Source: a virus. From it: DNA of 46,249 bases. The first letter of the stretch is position 1. Each line of letters begins with the position of its first letter. The notes under the pieces are model-generated. The model did not search any database. It was not told where the DNA came from and worked only from the letters and a program-made list of their open reading frames with translations. Both the position numbers and the translations under genes were made by a program. The DNA is taken from IMG/VR virus record IMGVR_UViG_3300037104_000099, positions 1 to 46,249 of that record; one strand, written 5' to 3'. Of this stretch, positions 21,049 to 30,461 are shown piece by piece.

Positions 21049-22835
21049 TATTTCAGCAATGCCTCTTGTTCTTCCCTGCGCTTTTTCAGCGTATTCGCTA
21101 GATTATAAGCAGAACCACTACCCAAGTCGTCCGGCTGCTTAACGGCCTGTTTGTCTTTGCCTTTAAAGTACGCATAAGCACCACCGCCGACGGCCATACC
21201 GCCTGCTCCGATCAGCAATGGGCTTGCCTTACCGGATTGATTATTGAGAAAAGAAATTGTATTGGCAACGGCCTTTTGTTCAGCCGGTGATAACTTGGTT
21301 TCAGTTGTTCGCAGGAATTTAATTAAACTTTTCTTAACAGCCTGTGAAGTTAAAACCGTTTTGCCTATTTTATATGTTCCGTAAAGAGCCAATGCGCTTA
21401 ATGCCGCAGGGCTGGTAATAGTATTCACCAAACCGCTTCCAAATCCGTAATGAGCCATTGCGCTAAGACCACCAGCAGCACCAGCCGCCGCCGCAGCTTC
21501 CGCCGTTACCCACGGATGCTTTCTCATTACGCTTGTGAGCTTTTGAAACTTACTGGGGTCTATTGCGCCAGCCGCGCCCGCATTAACGGATATTCTTTCT
21601 GAAGCGCGATACATATTCGATTGCTGTTTTAGTAAATATTTAAACTGATTCCCTTCGGGAAGCTCACCGGCAACAAAGTCATTAGCCGCTTTCCTTACGT
21701 CATAAATTGCATTTGCCCTGACATTATCCCCTTGAAACTTGCTCGCCCAACCGGGGAACTTGTCGTTCATTAATTTGTCGAAATCCTTTCTTGCCTGTAA
21801 AACGCTGCTTAACGTCTGCGGCTTTTTAGCAAGCAGATCGGTAAACGCTTTGACGGTCTGATTGTAAGTCGCTTCTTTGGTTGCCTCTCCCGCAAACACA
21901 ACATTACTTTCCTCTTTTGCGGCTGATAATACTTCATTCAACTTCCCGCTATTTAATGCCTTGTCGCTCTGCGCCGGAAGGCTTTGGGTTTGTTCTGCCA
22001 ATTCACCAATTTTCTTGTATATAGCGTCAACATTTTGACTGACATGCGCTTTCGGGTCAACAACGCCCTCAACTGATTTAGCGATCTCTATGTCTTGTTT
22101 CGTTGTTTTCAGGGTAGTCGGCTGAAAGAATCCCGGCTTCTTTTCTGTTAAATGAGAAGCTGCGGCTTTAGCCTGCCCACCATTTGCCCCCTTGCTCATA
22201 GTTGAGAAGTCACGCTTAACCATGTTCAGGGTATCCTGGCTTACTTGCTCGGAAAGATTCTTTTCGAGAGCGCCCGCCGCCTTGCCCGCCGCTTTTCCAA
22301 CCATCGGCGACACGGCCTCGGTGCCCATCTTTCCGGCCTTGCCAATCGGCAGGATAGCAGCAATGTTTAGCGCAGACCCAACTTCACGGTTCGACAATAC
22401 GTCGCCTATCGGCTTTCGGATACCGGAAGGTATGGCCTGTATTCCTTGATTAACAGCGCCGCCAACTGTCTTGTTTATTGATTCGTTCATGGCCTTCGGG
22501 GTAATGGCATGATACGCAGCCTTTGCCCCGCCCATCGCAATATCAGTCACCCCGCCTGCCATGTCGCCAATCACGTTAAATGCTCGTCTAGGAGCCGCAA
22601 CGATTGATTGACCTAGTGATTCATCGCCTCGCGGAGAAAGTTCCTTCGCAATGCTATTTCTCGCTTTTGCGCTCGCTTCACGAAGGAATGACTTTTGTTC
22701 TGGTTGCGCCGCTGATTGATCGGCAGGCTGGCCTCCAATAAGCCCACGTTTCCTCGCTTCAGCAAGCAACGGCTTCTTATCTTCCGGTAAGATTCCCCTT
22801 TTCTCTGCTTCTAATAAAAGGTCAAAGTCGGCCAT
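21048..22835 (-). CDS. internal/ejection-type virion protein, 595 aa
   Basis: A long Ala/Gly/Lys-rich helical protein starting MADFDLLLEAEKRGILPEDK. It has Gly/Ala stretches (AAAGAAGGLSAMAHYGFGSG) and two hydrophobic segments near residues 465-500 and 550-570, a pattern like podoviral internal proteins ejected with the DNA. Starts directly before the stop of the 555-aa gene. No peptidoglycan hydrolase motif was found. The ATG of the next gene overlaps its stop. Confidence 0.6.
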   Translation of the reverse strand: MADFDLLLEAEKRGILPEDKKPLLAEARKRGLIGGQPADQSAAQPEQKSFLREASAKARNSIAKELSPRGDESLGQSIVAAPRRAFNVIGDMAGGVTDIAMGGAKAAYHAITPKAMNESINKTVGGAVNQGIQAIPSGIRKPIGDVLSNREVGSALNIAAILPIGKAGKMGTEAVSPMVGKAAGKAAGALEKNLSEQVSQDTLNMVKRDFSTMSKGANGGQAKAAASHLTEKKPGFFQPTTLKTTKQDIEIAKSVEGVVDPKAHVSQNVDAIYKKIGELAEQTQSLPAQSDKALNSGKLNEVLSAAKEESNVVFAGEATKEATYNQTVKAFTDLLAKKPQTLSSVLQARKDFDKLMNDKFPGWASKFQGDNVRANAIYDVRKAANDFVAGELPEGNQFKYLLKQQSNMYRASERISVNAGAAGAIDPSKFQKLTSVMRKHPWVTAEAAAAAGAAGGLSAMAHYGFGSGLVNTITSPAALSALALYGTYKIGKTVLTSQAVKKSLIKFLRTTETKLSPAEQKAVANTISFLNNQSGKASPLLIGAGGMAVGGGAYAYFKGKDKQAVKQPDDLGSGSAYNLANTLKKRREEQEALLK

Positions 22836-22836
22836 T

Positions 22837-24504
22837 CTATTGCCCCAGTGCTTTCAATAATTCTTCGTTTGACATTTTAGATGGGTCTTGTGCTTTCTTT
22901 GTTGATGGAGGTTTCTTCCCCTTAATCTCATCATCCAAGTCTTGAATCTGTTTCTTTGTCGCCCTGCGAGCGTTTGCCCCCAGTTCATTTCCCATGTTCA
23001 TTACTTTCATGATTTCAGCAAACGGCAGGTTTTCGTCGTGAACCATTTTCATGTATTTCGCCTGGCCTTCAGAAACTTCCTGAATACCCAAAGAACCAGA
23101 TTCGACTTTCGCCACTTCGTTGGATGTGCTTTTCAATACTAATTTTATTGCCGCAAGATCACCAGAACCAATAAACTCCTGCGCCTTGTTGAGCGGAAGA
23201 TTCGCCCATCGCTGAAAATTAGAACCATACTTTGCTCTAATGCGTTCAAGCGTCTTTGTGTTTTCCTCGATCTTGTTAATAAATATTCCCTGTGCCGCAT
23301 CCATCTTTTTGGCCGCATTCATAGCCATGCCCTGCGCTTTCAGTGCTACTCTGCTGGCCTGTGCGTCTGCGTTCGTCTCACCATTGGCGCGTAAATACTC
23401 AGCGTACCCTTTTGTAAATGCGTTCCGGCTCTCCGTGTCCCTGAACTGGAAAGGCGGAATCTTTCCGGTGGTCTTGTATTGCTCAAACCAAATGTTTTTG
23501 TCGTCTGGTGCGAGCTTTCCAAACCCTCCGCCGCCGTTTATACTGATATTTGTCTGTGATTGCGTAGTGCTTAAAATCTTCCCGTGTTTCTTCGGGTCAT
23601 ACGGTTCCCTTACTCCATCAGCCCTTGTGACAAAGTTTCTGGCCTCCTTCGGGTCATAAGAAACGGTATCTCCGCCTTTTTCCGTGACTCCCTTTTCCTG
23701 AAATGACGTTCCAGCACCAGCCGCCTTTTTCTTGTCTTCAAGAACAATCGCTTGTATTTCAGCCTGAGCGTCCTTATCCCCGCCCCATGCCGCCATGATC
23801 TTATTCGGGTCAATTCCGGGATGTGATTCCATGATCTTCTTAACCGAATCTTCGGCTCCCGTCAGTTTCGCCTGATACATGCCGCGCTTTTGCTTATTTT
23901 CCGAAAGCTGCTTGTTCAATCCCTGCGTTTCTTTCACGAGGTTGCCCATGTCACCGGACTGAAGGCGCTCCTTCCAATCGTTTTGGAGTTTTATGAGTTT
24001 ACTGGCCGCACCACTTTGGGGGTCATCTTTTGCCTTTTTTTTCAGGTCTGCTTGTTTTGCAGTAAACTCATTAGCTAATGACTGTAATGTTTCCGAGTTC
24101 TTTGTAAACTGCGTGGTAAGTTTTTCATCTTCCTTGGCGAGATACTGCATCGCGCCATTCAACATTTGATGCTTATCAAAATTGCCGAGCGTTTCTTTGT
24201 ATTCAGCCATGTCACGGGTAGGCATAAATTCACGCCCATCCGCGCCTTTCTGCCACTTGTCTTTCGTGGAATCAAAGAACGAACCTTGAAACTCAGCGGG
24301 TATTTTTTTGGCGATGTCTTCTTTGTAAAGAGGCTTGTTGAGGCGTTCTTCTTCGGCCTGCGCCTTTTTGAACTCAAAACCCTTAATAGCCTGATTCTGA
24401 TCCATTGCCTGCATTTGCTTTATGTTTGTCGCGTTTGCGATACCCTGGCTGAATCCTTCACCAGCGCCCGAAACTGCCGACAATGCCGCATCACCGATGT
24501 CCAT
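22837..24504 (-). CDS. internal/ejection-type virion protein, 555 aa
   Basis: Begins MDIGDAALSAVSGAGEGFSQ and continues as a long charged helix (residues 35-230) with coiled-coil heptads, a NISINGGGGFGKLAPDDK linker near 320 and a further helical C-terminus ending SMSNEELLKALGQ-like. Size, position after the tail hub and helical content fit the core proteins that exit the capsid before DNA. No membrane helix is evident. Confidence 0.55.
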   Translation of the reverse strand: MDIGDAALSAVSGAGEGFSQGIANATNIKQMQAMDQNQAIKGFEFKKAQAEEERLNKPLYKEDIAKKIPAEFQGSFFDSTKDKWQKGADGREFMPTRDMAEYKETLGNFDKHQMLNGAMQYLAKEDEKLTTQFTKNSETLQSLANEFTAKQADLKKKAKDDPQSGAASKLIKLQNDWKERLQSGDMGNLVKETQGLNKQLSENKQKRGMYQAKLTGAEDSVKKIMESHPGIDPNKIMAAWGGDKDAQAEIQAIVLEDKKKAAGAGTSFQEKGVTEKGGDTVSYDPKEARNFVTRADGVREPYDPKKHGKILSTTQSQTNISINGGGGFGKLAPDDKNIWFEQYKTTGKIPPFQFRDTESRNAFTKGYAEYLRANGETNADAQASRVALKAQGMAMNAAKKMDAAQGIFINKIEENTKTLERIRAKYGSNFQRWANLPLNKAQEFIGSGDLAAIKLVLKSTSNEVAKVESGSLGIQEVSEGQAKYMKMVHDENLPFAEIMKVMNMGNELGANARRATKKQIQDLDDEIKGKKPPSTKKAQDPSKMSNEELLKALGQ

Positions 24505-24513
24505 TGAATCCCC

Positions 24514-25020
24514 CTATCCAAATAAACCATCCATGAAACTAAGCGATTCTCCCCAGTCAAATTGACTTAAAGATTCCGCCGTTCCCTGATTCGCTTCGTT
24601 CATCCAATCGCTTGCTTCGCCCATATTGGAGTAATCCAAACCCTGCGGAGCGCCGCCCCAGTCGGTAGAAATGTCTTGTGGAGTAGTACCGCTCACAAGG
24701 TCTTTCGCTCCCTTAAAAGCTCCCGTCAGTTTTCCCGTGGTCGCCATATTAACAATTCCACTAGCAGCACCTCCGGCCAAATTCGTTGTGAACTGATCTG
24801 ATTGCTGCTTCATGGCCTTCTCGTTAAATGCCTGCGACCAATTCTGATTCTGTTTCTGAAGATCAATGGCCTGCTGACGCTGATTGTTTTTCATGGACGC
24901 ATCAAGGTAGCCCTCCGCCAAAGACGCATCCATGCCCCGGTTTAAATCCTGATTGCCGGTCATTCCTCTTTGCTGATTGAGCGTTAAAAATTGTTTATAG
25001 TAATCGTCTAAAGCAGCCAT
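24514..25020 (-). CDS. small internal virion protein candidate, 168 aa
   Basis: The start at 25020 follows GGAGATTGCCG. An in-frame upstream start lies in the previous gene. MAALDDYYKQFLTLNQQRGM leads a Q/N/A-rich sequence with AGGAASGIVNMATTGKLTGA, like the short T7 gp14-class ejection proteins. Acidic C-terminus (FDWGESLSFMDGLFG). Confidence 0.5.
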   Translation of the reverse strand: MAALDDYYKQFLTLNQQRGMTGNQDLNRGMDASLAEGYLDASMKNNQRQQAIDLQKQNQNWSQAFNEKAMKQQSDQFTTNLAGGAASGIVNMATTGKLTGAFKGAKDLVSGTTPQDISTDWGGAPQGLDYSNMGEASDWMNEANQGTAESLSQFDWGESLSFMDGLFG

Positions 25021-25031
25021 CGGCAATCTCC

Positions 25032-26189
25032 TTATTTCTTGCTTCCAACAACCCCGCAAACAATCTGCAAGATTCTGAAATTAACTTTCCCAAATAAGCT
25101 TCCTTCACCAACGCCCATCTCGCCTGCCATGTATCGGGATACGGGAGCCATGAAGAAACTAACAATGAAACTAACGACCTTTGATTTCTTCATCTTCTCA
25201 ACGGTGGGTATTGCCCATGACAAATACCACTCGTATTCATGCTTATCCATTTGCTTGCCGAACTTTGCATCGGCCTTGAATGTTTCCCGTGAAATCCTCT
25301 TTTGAATGTAAAGCTCTGTGCAAATGACAGTACCAACTGCCTTGAGGATGTCACCAACGGGATCCAATAATTGCTGTACTTTATCTCGTTTTTCATCTTC
25401 ACCGAACAGCAAATCCGCTACGGAAAAAGGAACCGCGTCTATGCTTGGAGTTCTTTTATAGTCTAGCGTGTATCCCAGGCTATACAGGGGATTTTCTGCA
25501 TTTAATGGGACACCTTTATCGTGCAGGGCTTTGCCGCCTGCCGAAAAAGCAGAACTTAGCAGGGTTGTGCCTACCACTCTAATTGCGTGTGCCCACATCC
25601 CACTAGCCACGCCGCCTACAACTCCGCCGATAGTTCCTCCTAGTGTAGCCGCGCCAGCGCCGCCGGCCGCCGTCTCTGCGCCAACACCTGCCGCCTCCGT
25701 TCCCCCCGTTATCGCAAGATTAGAAGCCTGATTTGCCTCCATATCTGCCAATATTGCTTTTGCCATCGGGTCTGCGGTTGACCTTATCGCTTGGTCCATC
25801 GTCTCGTAATTCGGACCTGATAGCGCAACTGGATTCAACGCCTTATCCGCTGCTGTATATGCCAGTGTTCCGATCTTCGCCACGCCAAAAGCATCTGCTA
25901 CAATCGGATTTCCCTTTGTCTTGTCTCCTTCGTAAGCCGGCGGTTGCATCATGTTGATATTCTGCCCCGGAATCATCGAGGAGGTGGAGTTCTTGTCTTC
26001 TTTGGGGTTGTACCTGTCATCCATACTCTGAAGGTTTCCGATTGCCTGAACATTAGATGGACGATCAGCGGCGATCTCATAAGAAGCAGGTTGATTTACA
26101 TTCCTGCTCGGTTTTCCCAAAATAGACATTTGGCTTGGCTGCCCCGACTTGTCTTTAATCTGTGATAAATAATCGTCAATTAGTCCCAC
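25032..26189 (-). CDS. virion protein with conserved phage C-terminal domain, 385 aa
   Basis: The GTG at 26189 follows CGGAG by 7 nt and lies just after the previous stop. Residues up to about 100 are polar. A Gly/Ala-rich hydrophobic block near 170-205 (GAGAATLGGTIGGVVGGVAS) could insert in membrane. The C-terminus has TELYIQKRISRETFKADAKF, EWYLSWAIPTVEKMKKSKVV and SRYMAGEMGVGEGSLFGK, a domain common at the end of phage tail/ejection proteins. Probably ejected or tail-associated. Confidence 0.6.
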   Translation of the reverse strand: MGLIDDYLSQIKDKSGQPSQMSILGKPSRNVNQPASYEIAADRPSNVQAIGNLQSMDDRYNPKEDKNSTSSMIPGQNINMMQPPAYEGDKTKGNPIVADAFGVAKIGTLAYTAADKALNPVALSGPNYETMDQAIRSTADPMAKAILADMEANQASNLAITGGTEAAGVGAETAAGGAGAATLGGTIGGVVGGVASGMWAHAIRVVGTTLLSSAFSAGGKALHDKGVPLNAENPLYSLGYTLDYKRTPSIDAVPFSVADLLFGEDEKRDKVQQLLDPVGDILKAVGTVICTELYIQKRISRETFKADAKFGKQMDKHEYEWYLSWAIPTVEKMKKSKVVSFIVSFFMAPVSRYMAGEMGVGEGSLFGKVNFRILQIVCGVVGSKK

Positions 26190-26193
26190 GTCA

Positions 26194-28692
26194 TTACTCC
26201 GATAAGTCTTCTCTAATGACCCTGTAAAGGCCAGAAACAAACAAAGGATTAAAGCCACCTTGCACATCGCTCACCGTTGCCTCAAATTCAAAGCTATGGA
26301 AAACACCCCGAACAGATAAACTCCTACTTGCTTGAAAAATGCGCTTTCCCGTCACGTTTTGGTCAATGCTTGCAATCACCGGCACTGAAGATGCCATCGA
26401 ACCGTCAGCGTAATGCCTTACTGTAATCTTCGCCGTTGTGGTGCTTGTCTTGCCTGTGAGCTTGACCCTGCGAACTTCCTTGACGTACATGCATGACTTG
26501 TCAATCGTGCCATCCGGTAATCTGAATTTACTGGTAATAGCAACACCGTCAAACGTCGCGCCGGTTTCCAATCTCTCCAAGAACCCATCATCAGTCCCGC
26601 CATAGACGAACTTATTGCCGATGATGTCTTCGACTTCAAATCCACAGGTTAGATATTTTGCGCCACGGACAATTTGATACCACTTGCGACGAGTAAGGTC
26701 ATAAACCCATTCCTCATTCAAAGTGGCCGATGATCCCGTTGCGATCATGATATGATATTCAAACTTTCGCGCATCATAGAAAGCAGTAAATAAATTGGAA
26801 ACCGCAAGGTTGATATAATTAGCATTGCTTGGGTCAAACCTATCGGATATGTCAGAAGAGATATTAATAATCGAGTTGGCATCGAACATGACCACGCCGG
26901 AAGCGGAAAGCCAAACAACAACGTGCTTAGTTAGGCCTGGCGCGACTTCGTACCCAGTATCACAAACCTTCATGGTCTGCGGAGCGATACACCCGATGGT
27001 GTTTGCTGTTTTATAAACGATGTAGTTTTCTGGCGACGTTCCATCGACAAGGTACGTTTGATTTCTCTTGCACACAACAAGGTTCTCGTAAATCGAACCA
27101 CCGTATCTGGTGAACAGCGGAGCCGCACAGACAACTTCCTGCGTTCCGCCGAACGTCAACTTCGGGCTATCTATGCCATTAAAAACGCACACCGTTCCGT
27201 AAGAACTCCCAACTCCTGTATTCTTCGCTTCTGACTGATCGTTTAAAAGCCAAAGCCTATTCTGCCAAAGAACGGGGAATCTGTAAGGCCGTAAAGTAAC
27301 CTGCGCCGGTATTCCGGTGACGTTATCGACATGAATAGATGCAGAAAGTTGCGCTGAAAAATAAATCCTGTAATAAAACCATTGGGCGCTATTGCCAACG
27401 GAAGTAATATTTTCCGACTTGTAATCAGCCGCGTTCCATGTTACCGTTCCAGACCGATTAAATGACACGCCGCCAACGGAAGTGCTGTCATTAACAGTCC
27501 CAACAGTGACCCACGCCGACCCGTTCCAATACTCAACCGTGATAGTGGCTGTTGACATATTGACATTTGTTTCACCGAAAAAAAACTTGAATCCCAAAAG
27601 TCTTTCATTAAATCCCACATAAATATAATCGCCGAGAGGAAAGAATCCTAATTGAATATATGTTGTTGCGGCGGAAGCATAATAATCAAGTTTATAGGCA
27701 TTAAGCGTCATGTCAGAATAGATATTATATACTCCACCGAAATATCTGATAAATGAAAAGATTTGTCGCGGCGAACCGTCCCAAATATCGGCAAGCGGTT
27801 GCGCTGGGCAAACAACGGCTACTTGGGAGATTGTCATTGTCCCACCTGCCTCTATTCCGTCAAAAATAACCCGATAGTAATAGGCGACGTTCTCGTTAAT
27901 TGCCTTAACCTTGCACAGTCCTACGGTGGATGTGAAGGATATTATCCCGGTCTTTGATAAAGTCTTTCCTGCGGTAGCCGTTCCATCGGAAAGAGACGCA
28001 ACACCGGCAAACGCCGTCCCAGACCAGTAATTAACGGCAACGGTCGCCGCTGACGCATTGGCTGTTTTAATGTAAAATTTGATTCCAGAAATCGGCCTTG
28101 TTGACCCGATATAAACATACGCATTCCCATCGTCACTGCTTACTAGGGTGAAGACATTTTCAGCATCAGTCAGGTTGTTGTTGGCGATGATGCTGTAATC
28201 GTAAGAAAACGTCCCGTCAGGGTCATAGTTGATCAGCTTGGCAATCCGGTATTCATTCCCCGAATAAACGTAATTTGTGTAGCCATCGCACATCATCATG
28301 CTCTGATCGGGAGCTTCAGAGAAATTGACATAGTCGTTTGTCGGAAACGGGATAAATGAAGTAAACGAGTCTTGACCGGGAACGACAACCGAATTATCGG
28401 ATTTTAGTATTTTAGAATTTGCGCCGCTTGTGGTTTGCGCGAAGATATGGCTTTCTTGACTTGGAACTTCTTTTTTGAAATGAAATCCGCCCTTGACTTT
28501 TGTATAGGCAAACGCAGAGGCATTATTTTTCGACATCCCCAAAATAGGTTCAATTCCACCATCGTTGTATCTGAAGTTCTGCAACGTCTGGAAATGAGCT
28601 TCAGGCAATAATACAGGGTCGAGCTTTGTTATAAGCCGCCCGTTCAAAGGGTAGTCAAATGCCTTGATCTCAGAGTCTTTAAGTCCGGCCAT
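26194..28692 (-). CDS. large tail/stopper structural protein, 832 aa
   Basis: Begins MAGLKDSEIKAFDYPLNGRL then TKLDPVLLPEAHFQTLQNFR, the usual beginning of podoviral proteins that sit between neck and spike. The rest is beta-rich with repeated YWNGSAW-type and RVYFxxxxxxS segments (TVEYWNGSAWVTVGTVNDST). There are no enzymatic motifs. The following genes are ejection proteins, so it is probably a tail tube/hub component. Confidence 0.65.
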   Translation of the reverse strand: MAGLKDSEIKAFDYPLNGRLITKLDPVLLPEAHFQTLQNFRYNDGGIEPILGMSKNNASAFAYTKVKGGFHFKKEVPSQESHIFAQTTSGANSKILKSDNSVVVPGQDSFTSFIPFPTNDYVNFSEAPDQSMMMCDGYTNYVYSGNEYRIAKLINYDPDGTFSYDYSIIANNNLTDAENVFTLVSSDDGNAYVYIGSTRPISGIKFYIKTANASAATVAVNYWSGTAFAGVASLSDGTATAGKTLSKTGIISFTSTVGLCKVKAINENVAYYYRVIFDGIEAGGTMTISQVAVVCPAQPLADIWDGSPRQIFSFIRYFGGVYNIYSDMTLNAYKLDYYASAATTYIQLGFFPLGDYIYVGFNERLLGFKFFFGETNVNMSTATITVEYWNGSAWVTVGTVNDSTSVGGVSFNRSGTVTWNAADYKSENITSVGNSAQWFYYRIYFSAQLSASIHVDNVTGIPAQVTLRPYRFPVLWQNRLWLLNDQSEAKNTGVGSSYGTVCVFNGIDSPKLTFGGTQEVVCAAPLFTRYGGSIYENLVVCKRNQTYLVDGTSPENYIVYKTANTIGCIAPQTMKVCDTGYEVAPGLTKHVVVWLSASGVVMFDANSIINISSDISDRFDPSNANYINLAVSNLFTAFYDARKFEYHIMIATGSSATLNEEWVYDLTRRKWYQIVRGAKYLTCGFEVEDIIGNKFVYGGTDDGFLERLETGATFDGVAITSKFRLPDGTIDKSCMYVKEVRRVKLTGKTSTTTAKITVRHYADGSMASSVPVIASIDQNVTGKRIFQASRSLSVRGVFHSFEFEATVSDVQGGFNPLFVSGLYRVIREDLSE

Positions 28693-28892
28693 TATTTAAT
28701 TCGTCCGCTAAGATAATCTTGTGTCGCTTTGTCTAGTTCGCGCATTGGAACGCCCTTGCCGAATCTCTTTTCCATTTCTTCCCTTCTGGCATCGGCGTCA
28801 GCTTCGTACCGTTTATTCAGCCTGACTTGATCTGCCATTAAATCAGCCGCTGTCCTGCCCGTAACAATCGACCTCTGTGAACCGTTAAACAT
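28692..28892 (-). CDS. small virion-module protein, 66 aa
   Basis: MFNGSQRSIVTGRTAADLMA then a charged helix (RYEADADARREEMEKRFGKG). The gene overlaps the start of the 832-aa gene by one base. Possibly an assembly chaperone. No family recognised. Confidence 0.5.
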   Translation of the reverse strand: MFNGSQRSIVTGRTAADLMADQVRLNKRYEADADARREEMEKRFGKGVPMRELDKATQDYLSGRIK

Positions 28893-28906
28893 TTGTAAAT
28901 TCCTTT

Positions 28907-29836
28907 CTATTTAATTGACCTATCCCGATACGATCTTTTGTTAAGGTTAAAGTGCCAACTCACCTGATTGATCGCCCTCTTTGTGTCGAACGTCCCGCGC
29001 CTGCACATCCTGTCGAAGTGCTTATACATAGCGTCACCGTAATTCGGCTCGCGGTCACGGTATTTGTAAAGCCAGCAGGAATAGTAAACCAAAGCCATTT
29101 CAAGGCTTGAATCGAAACGATAAGATTCATACAGGGAATAAACGGGAAGAGGTTTTTGAATATATTCGACGGTTGCAACGTATCCGGCAACTGACGGCGC
29201 TACGCTAAAAACAATCTGCTTTTTGTTCTGCGGAATAATCACATAAGCATCGCCGCTCGTCCAAAAATCATTGGTTCCATTGAACATGGCAGTTGCAAGC
29301 GCGGAGTTTGATATTTTAGCCGAGACAATGCCTTCACTGCCGTCAGTCGTGTCGTAAATCTTATCGCCAGCGGAAACACCGGCAAAGGGCGCGGTCGTGT
29401 CATTCAGTGTGCTTAAGCCACCAGATGAGGCGGTTGTTGAGGTCGCCGTTCCGGTAATGTTAGTCTCTGCCGTTTGTTTATCGACAATGCTGAACGACGG
29501 GGGAACGGGAATGGCTGTTGCATGGCTGTTCAACTTCACCCGCTCGTAAGACATCCAATTCAGCCAGAAATCAGACGAGCCGTCGTTCAGCTTCAGCACA
29601 AATTCATTGAGTGAGTTCGTGACATACAAACAGTTGAAGTCTGCCGGTAAATCGTAATTGGCTTGGTTGGCAACGGTCGTGATTGTCGTTGAGGCAGTAA
29701 GAGCCTTTGTCCGCGTACCAAGTTCCTTCGCCGCCTCATACAGATAATCATAAGAAGTCAGAGCGTCCAGAAAATTTCCAGACGATGACTCCTGTAAAAC
29801 TTTACCCTGCTTGTACGTCAATGACTTGCCGTTCAT
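28907..29836 (-). CDS. head-tail connector/neck protein candidate, 309 aa
   Basis: MNGKSLTYKQGKVLQESSSG starts a helical domain. An inserted beta domain follows (residues 120-210, TNITGTATSTTASSGGLSTL) and then ALVYYSCWLYKYRDREPNYG with MCRRGTFDTKRAI. The helical ends fit podoviral tail-adaptor proteins that dock under the portal. AAGGTG lies upstream. Confidence 0.6.
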   Translation of the reverse strand: MNGKSLTYKQGKVLQESSSGNFLDALTSYDYLYEAAKELGTRTKALTASTTITTVANQANYDLPADFNCLYVTNSLNEFVLKLNDGSSDFWLNWMSYERVKLNSHATAIPVPPSFSIVDKQTAETNITGTATSTTASSGGLSTLNDTTAPFAGVSAGDKIYDTTDGSEGIVSAKISNSALATAMFNGTNDFWTSGDAYVIIPQNKKQIVFSVAPSVAGYVATVEYIQKPLPVYSLYESYRFDSSLEMALVYYSCWLYKYRDREPNYGDAMYKHFDRMCRRGTFDTKRAINQVSWHFNLNKRSYRDRSIK

Positions 29837-29845
29837 CGTTACACC

Positions 29846-30406
29846 TTAGTCCTTGCGGAGCCATTCGGAGTTTGCGTCTTCACCAACCGCCGATCTGCAC
29901 AGTTGCCATAACTTTATGGCATCGCCGCCCTTCAGCTTTCCCTTTTCTGTCTTGAATCCGTTAATTTCTGCCATCCTGCGAACTTGGGGAGTTGTATCAA
30001 TGCAATGCGTCACGTCTGTCTGGACAAGGCGCTGTGGGTCATCCAGACCCTTCTGCATCTGGCTTCTGGTGGGCATCCGTTCTGCGATCTTCTCACCAAT
30101 TTCTTCGGACACCTTAACGAGCATGTCTTTGTCCTTTGAGAAGTCAGGAACAGATTCCTGCATCGCCGCCAACTGCTTTTCAGAAGCGGCAAGGGACTGT
30201 TTCACGTCATAAAGTTTCGACTGTGCAACCCTTCCCGTCTCAAGAGAAAATTTCTTGGAGCGGATTTCTTCTTTGAGGTCGTTAATCATCTTCGGGAAAT
30301 ACCAGCGCGGATAATCGCAGTTTCTTCCGGTTACATTGCCCTTTGCGTCCCTGCGTAAATCAGTCTCGCTGAAGAACACAACGTCATTGCTTTCTTTCTC
30401 TGCCAT
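29846..30406 (-). CDS. virion-module protein, 186 aa
   Basis: MAEKESNDVVFFSETDLRRD leads a mostly helical, charged protein with a coiled region (KLYDVKQSLAASEKQLAAMQ) and an ending KGGDAIKLWQLCRSA. Gene order (capsid, beta-helix protein, this, connector) suggests a head-completion role. Unproven. Confidence 0.5.
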   Translation of the reverse strand: MAEKESNDVVFFSETDLRRDAKGNVTGRNCDYPRWYFPKMINDLKEEIRSKKFSLETGRVAQSKLYDVKQSLAASEKQLAAMQESVPDFSKDKDMLVKVSEEIGEKIAERMPTRSQMQKGLDDPQRLVQTDVTHCIDTTPQVRRMAEINGFKTEKGKLKGGDAIKLWQLCRSAVGEDANSEWLRKD

Positions 30407-30461
30407 ACAAAAATCCTTTCTTGAAAAAGGGGGCTTATCGCAGCCCCCATGCGTTTAATTG